A DNA stretch of 64,000 bases, from assembly GCF_014633365.1 (NCBI RefSeq), contig NC_068347.1:32592116-32656115 (forward strand), given 5' to 3'. How positions within the stretch are numbered: position 1 is the first letter of the stretch; every line of letters begins with the position of its first letter. Under the pieces are notes generated by a model. It was not told where the DNA came from and made no database searches. It saw only the letters and a program-made list of their open reading frames with translations. This stretch comes from Diospyros lotus (taxonomy: Eukaryota; Streptophyta; Magnoliopsida; Ericales; Ebenaceae). This document shows, one piece after another, positions 62,843-64,000 of the stretch. Made by a program: the position numbers and the translations under genes.

Positions 62843-63343
62843 ATGCTCCAAAGAGCATACCGTTCTTGCAGTCTGAGCAAGATAATGTCACAATTCTTCC
62901 TTCCTTCAATAATGCTGCTGACGATTGCTTGTTTCATTAGCTCAACATCATGCGATCATCAAGATGAGACAATGAAGGCCTTTTTCAGGAAAACCGCTGT
63001 CCGTGTCTTTAACAATGTCTCGGGCCTATTGATTGTTCGCTGTCAATCAAAGGACGATGACATTGGCGTGCAGACACTGCGACCTAACCAAAATCTCACT
63101 TGGAGATTTCGTCCTCACGTGTTCCCAGCCAACACTCTCTTCTTCTGCCATTTTTATTGGGGCTTCAAGGATCAGATCTTTGACGTTTACAATAACTACA
63201 TAGATGACTTCTGTACACATCGCCACTCCAAAGATTATAGTTGCTATTGGTCTGTAAGACCAGATGGTTTCTATTTTAGTGGTACCAACTATGCAGGGAG
63301 TTATGTCAAATGGCATGACTGGAAGAACAGGTCATTGATTTGA
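62843..63343 (+). CDS. S-protein homologue (SPH), intact, 166 aa
   Basis: A near-twin of the gene at 12219-12719: five nucleotide differences in 501 bp, giving Trp9Cys (before the signal peptide core) and Ala43Thr (just after the expected cleavage site). All landmarks are present: VRVFNN, VRCQSKDDD, LTWRF, FFCHFYW, CYWSVRPDG, YFSGTN and the four domain cysteines. The rest of the domain is unchanged at protein level, with the other differences silent. It is the last intact gene in the window. The intact frame suggests either a very recent duplication or constraint on both copies. Confidence 0.93.
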   Translation: MLQRAYRSCSLSKIMSQFFLPSIMLLTIACFISSTSCDHQDETMKAFFRKTAVRVFNNVSGLLIVRCQSKDDDIGVQTLRPNQNLTWRFRPHVFPANTLFFCHFYWGFKDQIFDVYNNYIDDFCTHRHSKDYSCYWSVRPDGFYFSGTNYAGSYVKWHDWKNRSLI

Positions 63344-63596
63344 GACCAATCGTGCGCTACTCATGTTGTGTCTCATGTACTCATTCTCCTATCCATCTTT
63401 CTATCTATATCAAAGAATAAAAGTTCATATATCATTTGTCATTGGTTCTCCTTGTCATGACTCTTAAATAATTATTTTTTCTATTTATTGATTATAAGGT
63501 TAGCATTTAGGTTGCTAGTTGTCACTCTAACACACAATATATATTTTAACTATAAAAATATATTTTTAATTACAAAAAATGATTGCTATAACTACT

Positions 63597-63675
63597 ATTG
63601 AATGCTCTCATTAACTCTCTTTTTGAACGATCATTATGTTAAACCATCAATGCTTGTTTATTCAGTAACCAAAAC
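63597..63675 (+). other. Orphan copy of the SPH upstream module
   Basis: Counterpart of 12975-13060: attgaatgctctcattaac, then cgatcattatgttaaaccatcaatgc. No SPH coding sequence follows within the window. Confidence 0.5.
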
Positions 63676-63925
63676 TTAAAAAATGATTCTATTAAACAAC
63701 TTAATTCGTGTACATATATGTGAGCGACGATATTGTATTAAGGTTGTATTTTTTAATCAATATATGTGTTAAAAAAAATAAGATATTGAAAATATTTCAG
63801 ACAAAAGTAATTTTCATTGTATTTATTAAATTTATTTGTCAACCCACTAAAAAAAATTACTTAATTTCTTATTTAGCATTTTATAGATAAATTTATCTCC
63901 CACTTTAGATAAATTTATCTGAGAC

Positions 63926-64000
63926 CAGGGCAGAACCAAGATTTTGATTTAGTAGGACGAATTTAAATACAAAAAATATAATTTTAAAAATAAGATAATA
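63926..64000. mobile_element. hAT-type element, left end only
   Basis: CAGGGCAGAACCAAGATTTTGATTTAG corresponds to the left end of the element at 13302. The window stops 75 bp in. Confidence 0.65.

Larger units (their letters stand above)
41369..64000. repeat. Segmental duplication, copy B
   Basis: Colinear with 1-13375. Insertions unique to this copy are the autonomous Helitron (42741 to about 57428), an LTR (57729-59840), a Mutator-type MITE (61604-61775) and a solo LTR (61817-62673), plus a tandem duplication of about 66 bp in the SPH pseudogene. The window ends inside the block, at the left end of the shared hAT element. Confidence 0.85.

Overview
The window is AT-rich nuclear DNA from a flowering plant, most likely a eudicot; I cannot name the species. 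The evidence is a cluster of plant-specific S-protein homologue (SPH, self-incompatibility S1 family) genes, a Helitron encoding RepHel and an RPA-like protein, plant LTR, CACTA, hAT and Mutator-type elements, a tRNA-derived SINE, and GT-AG introns. No rRNA, tRNA gene, CRISPR or bacterial gene was found.

The only host genes I can support are SPH genes, all on the + strand: nine loci. Four are intact (12219-12719, 18918-19391, 27305-27790, 62843-63343). One has a single frameshift (36895-37367), one is degraded (28540-28975), one is a 3' fragment made by tandem duplication (21342-21478), and two are split by LTR insertions (6285-9760 and 57440-60115). The intact products are 157-166 residues: a short N-terminal segment, a hydrophobic signal peptide, then a small secreted domain with four conserved cysteines. 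Most start in the context ATAAACATG or ACATG, preceded by a (TA)n(TG)n tract and a shared upstream module. That module also occurs where no SPH gene remains.

The cluster grew by duplication. Copy A (1-13375) and copy B (41369-64000) are homologous through the same split SPH pseudogene and the same intact SPH gene (5 differences in 501 bp). A second pair is 15661-18450 / 37691-41030. A 2.09-kb tandem duplication (19252-23381) has one breakpoint inside an SPH gene. Because each copy shows the empty site of insertions in the other, element ends and target-site duplications can be read directly.

Insertions found this way are: non-autonomous Helitrons with a nested solo LTR (151-5078); four members of one 2.1-3.0 kb LTR family (2289-4533, 6488-9441, about 30550-36587, 57729-59840); two smaller solo LTRs (27941-28506, 61817-62673); a SINE (29072-29246); a 5'-truncated LINE-like retroposon (40343-40861); a CACTA element with GCGGCGG subterminal repeats (32150-35900) carrying another Helitron; a hAT element (13302-14337); and MITEs. 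A decayed Ty1/copia RT-RNase H piece lies at 25240-26668.

The most complete system is the Helitron at 42741 to about 57428 on the minus strand. From its 5' side it holds five tandem ~590-bp repeats, a multi-exon RPA-like gene (51844-54398) and a ten-exon RepHel gene (42894-50199). The spliced RepHel frame is open from ATG through the Rep HUH and two-tyrosine motifs and the PIF1/RecD-like helicase, with one frameshift near the C-terminus. On the opposite strand it carries sequences that look like exons of an unidentified captured gene, one of them amplified five times in the tandem repeats.
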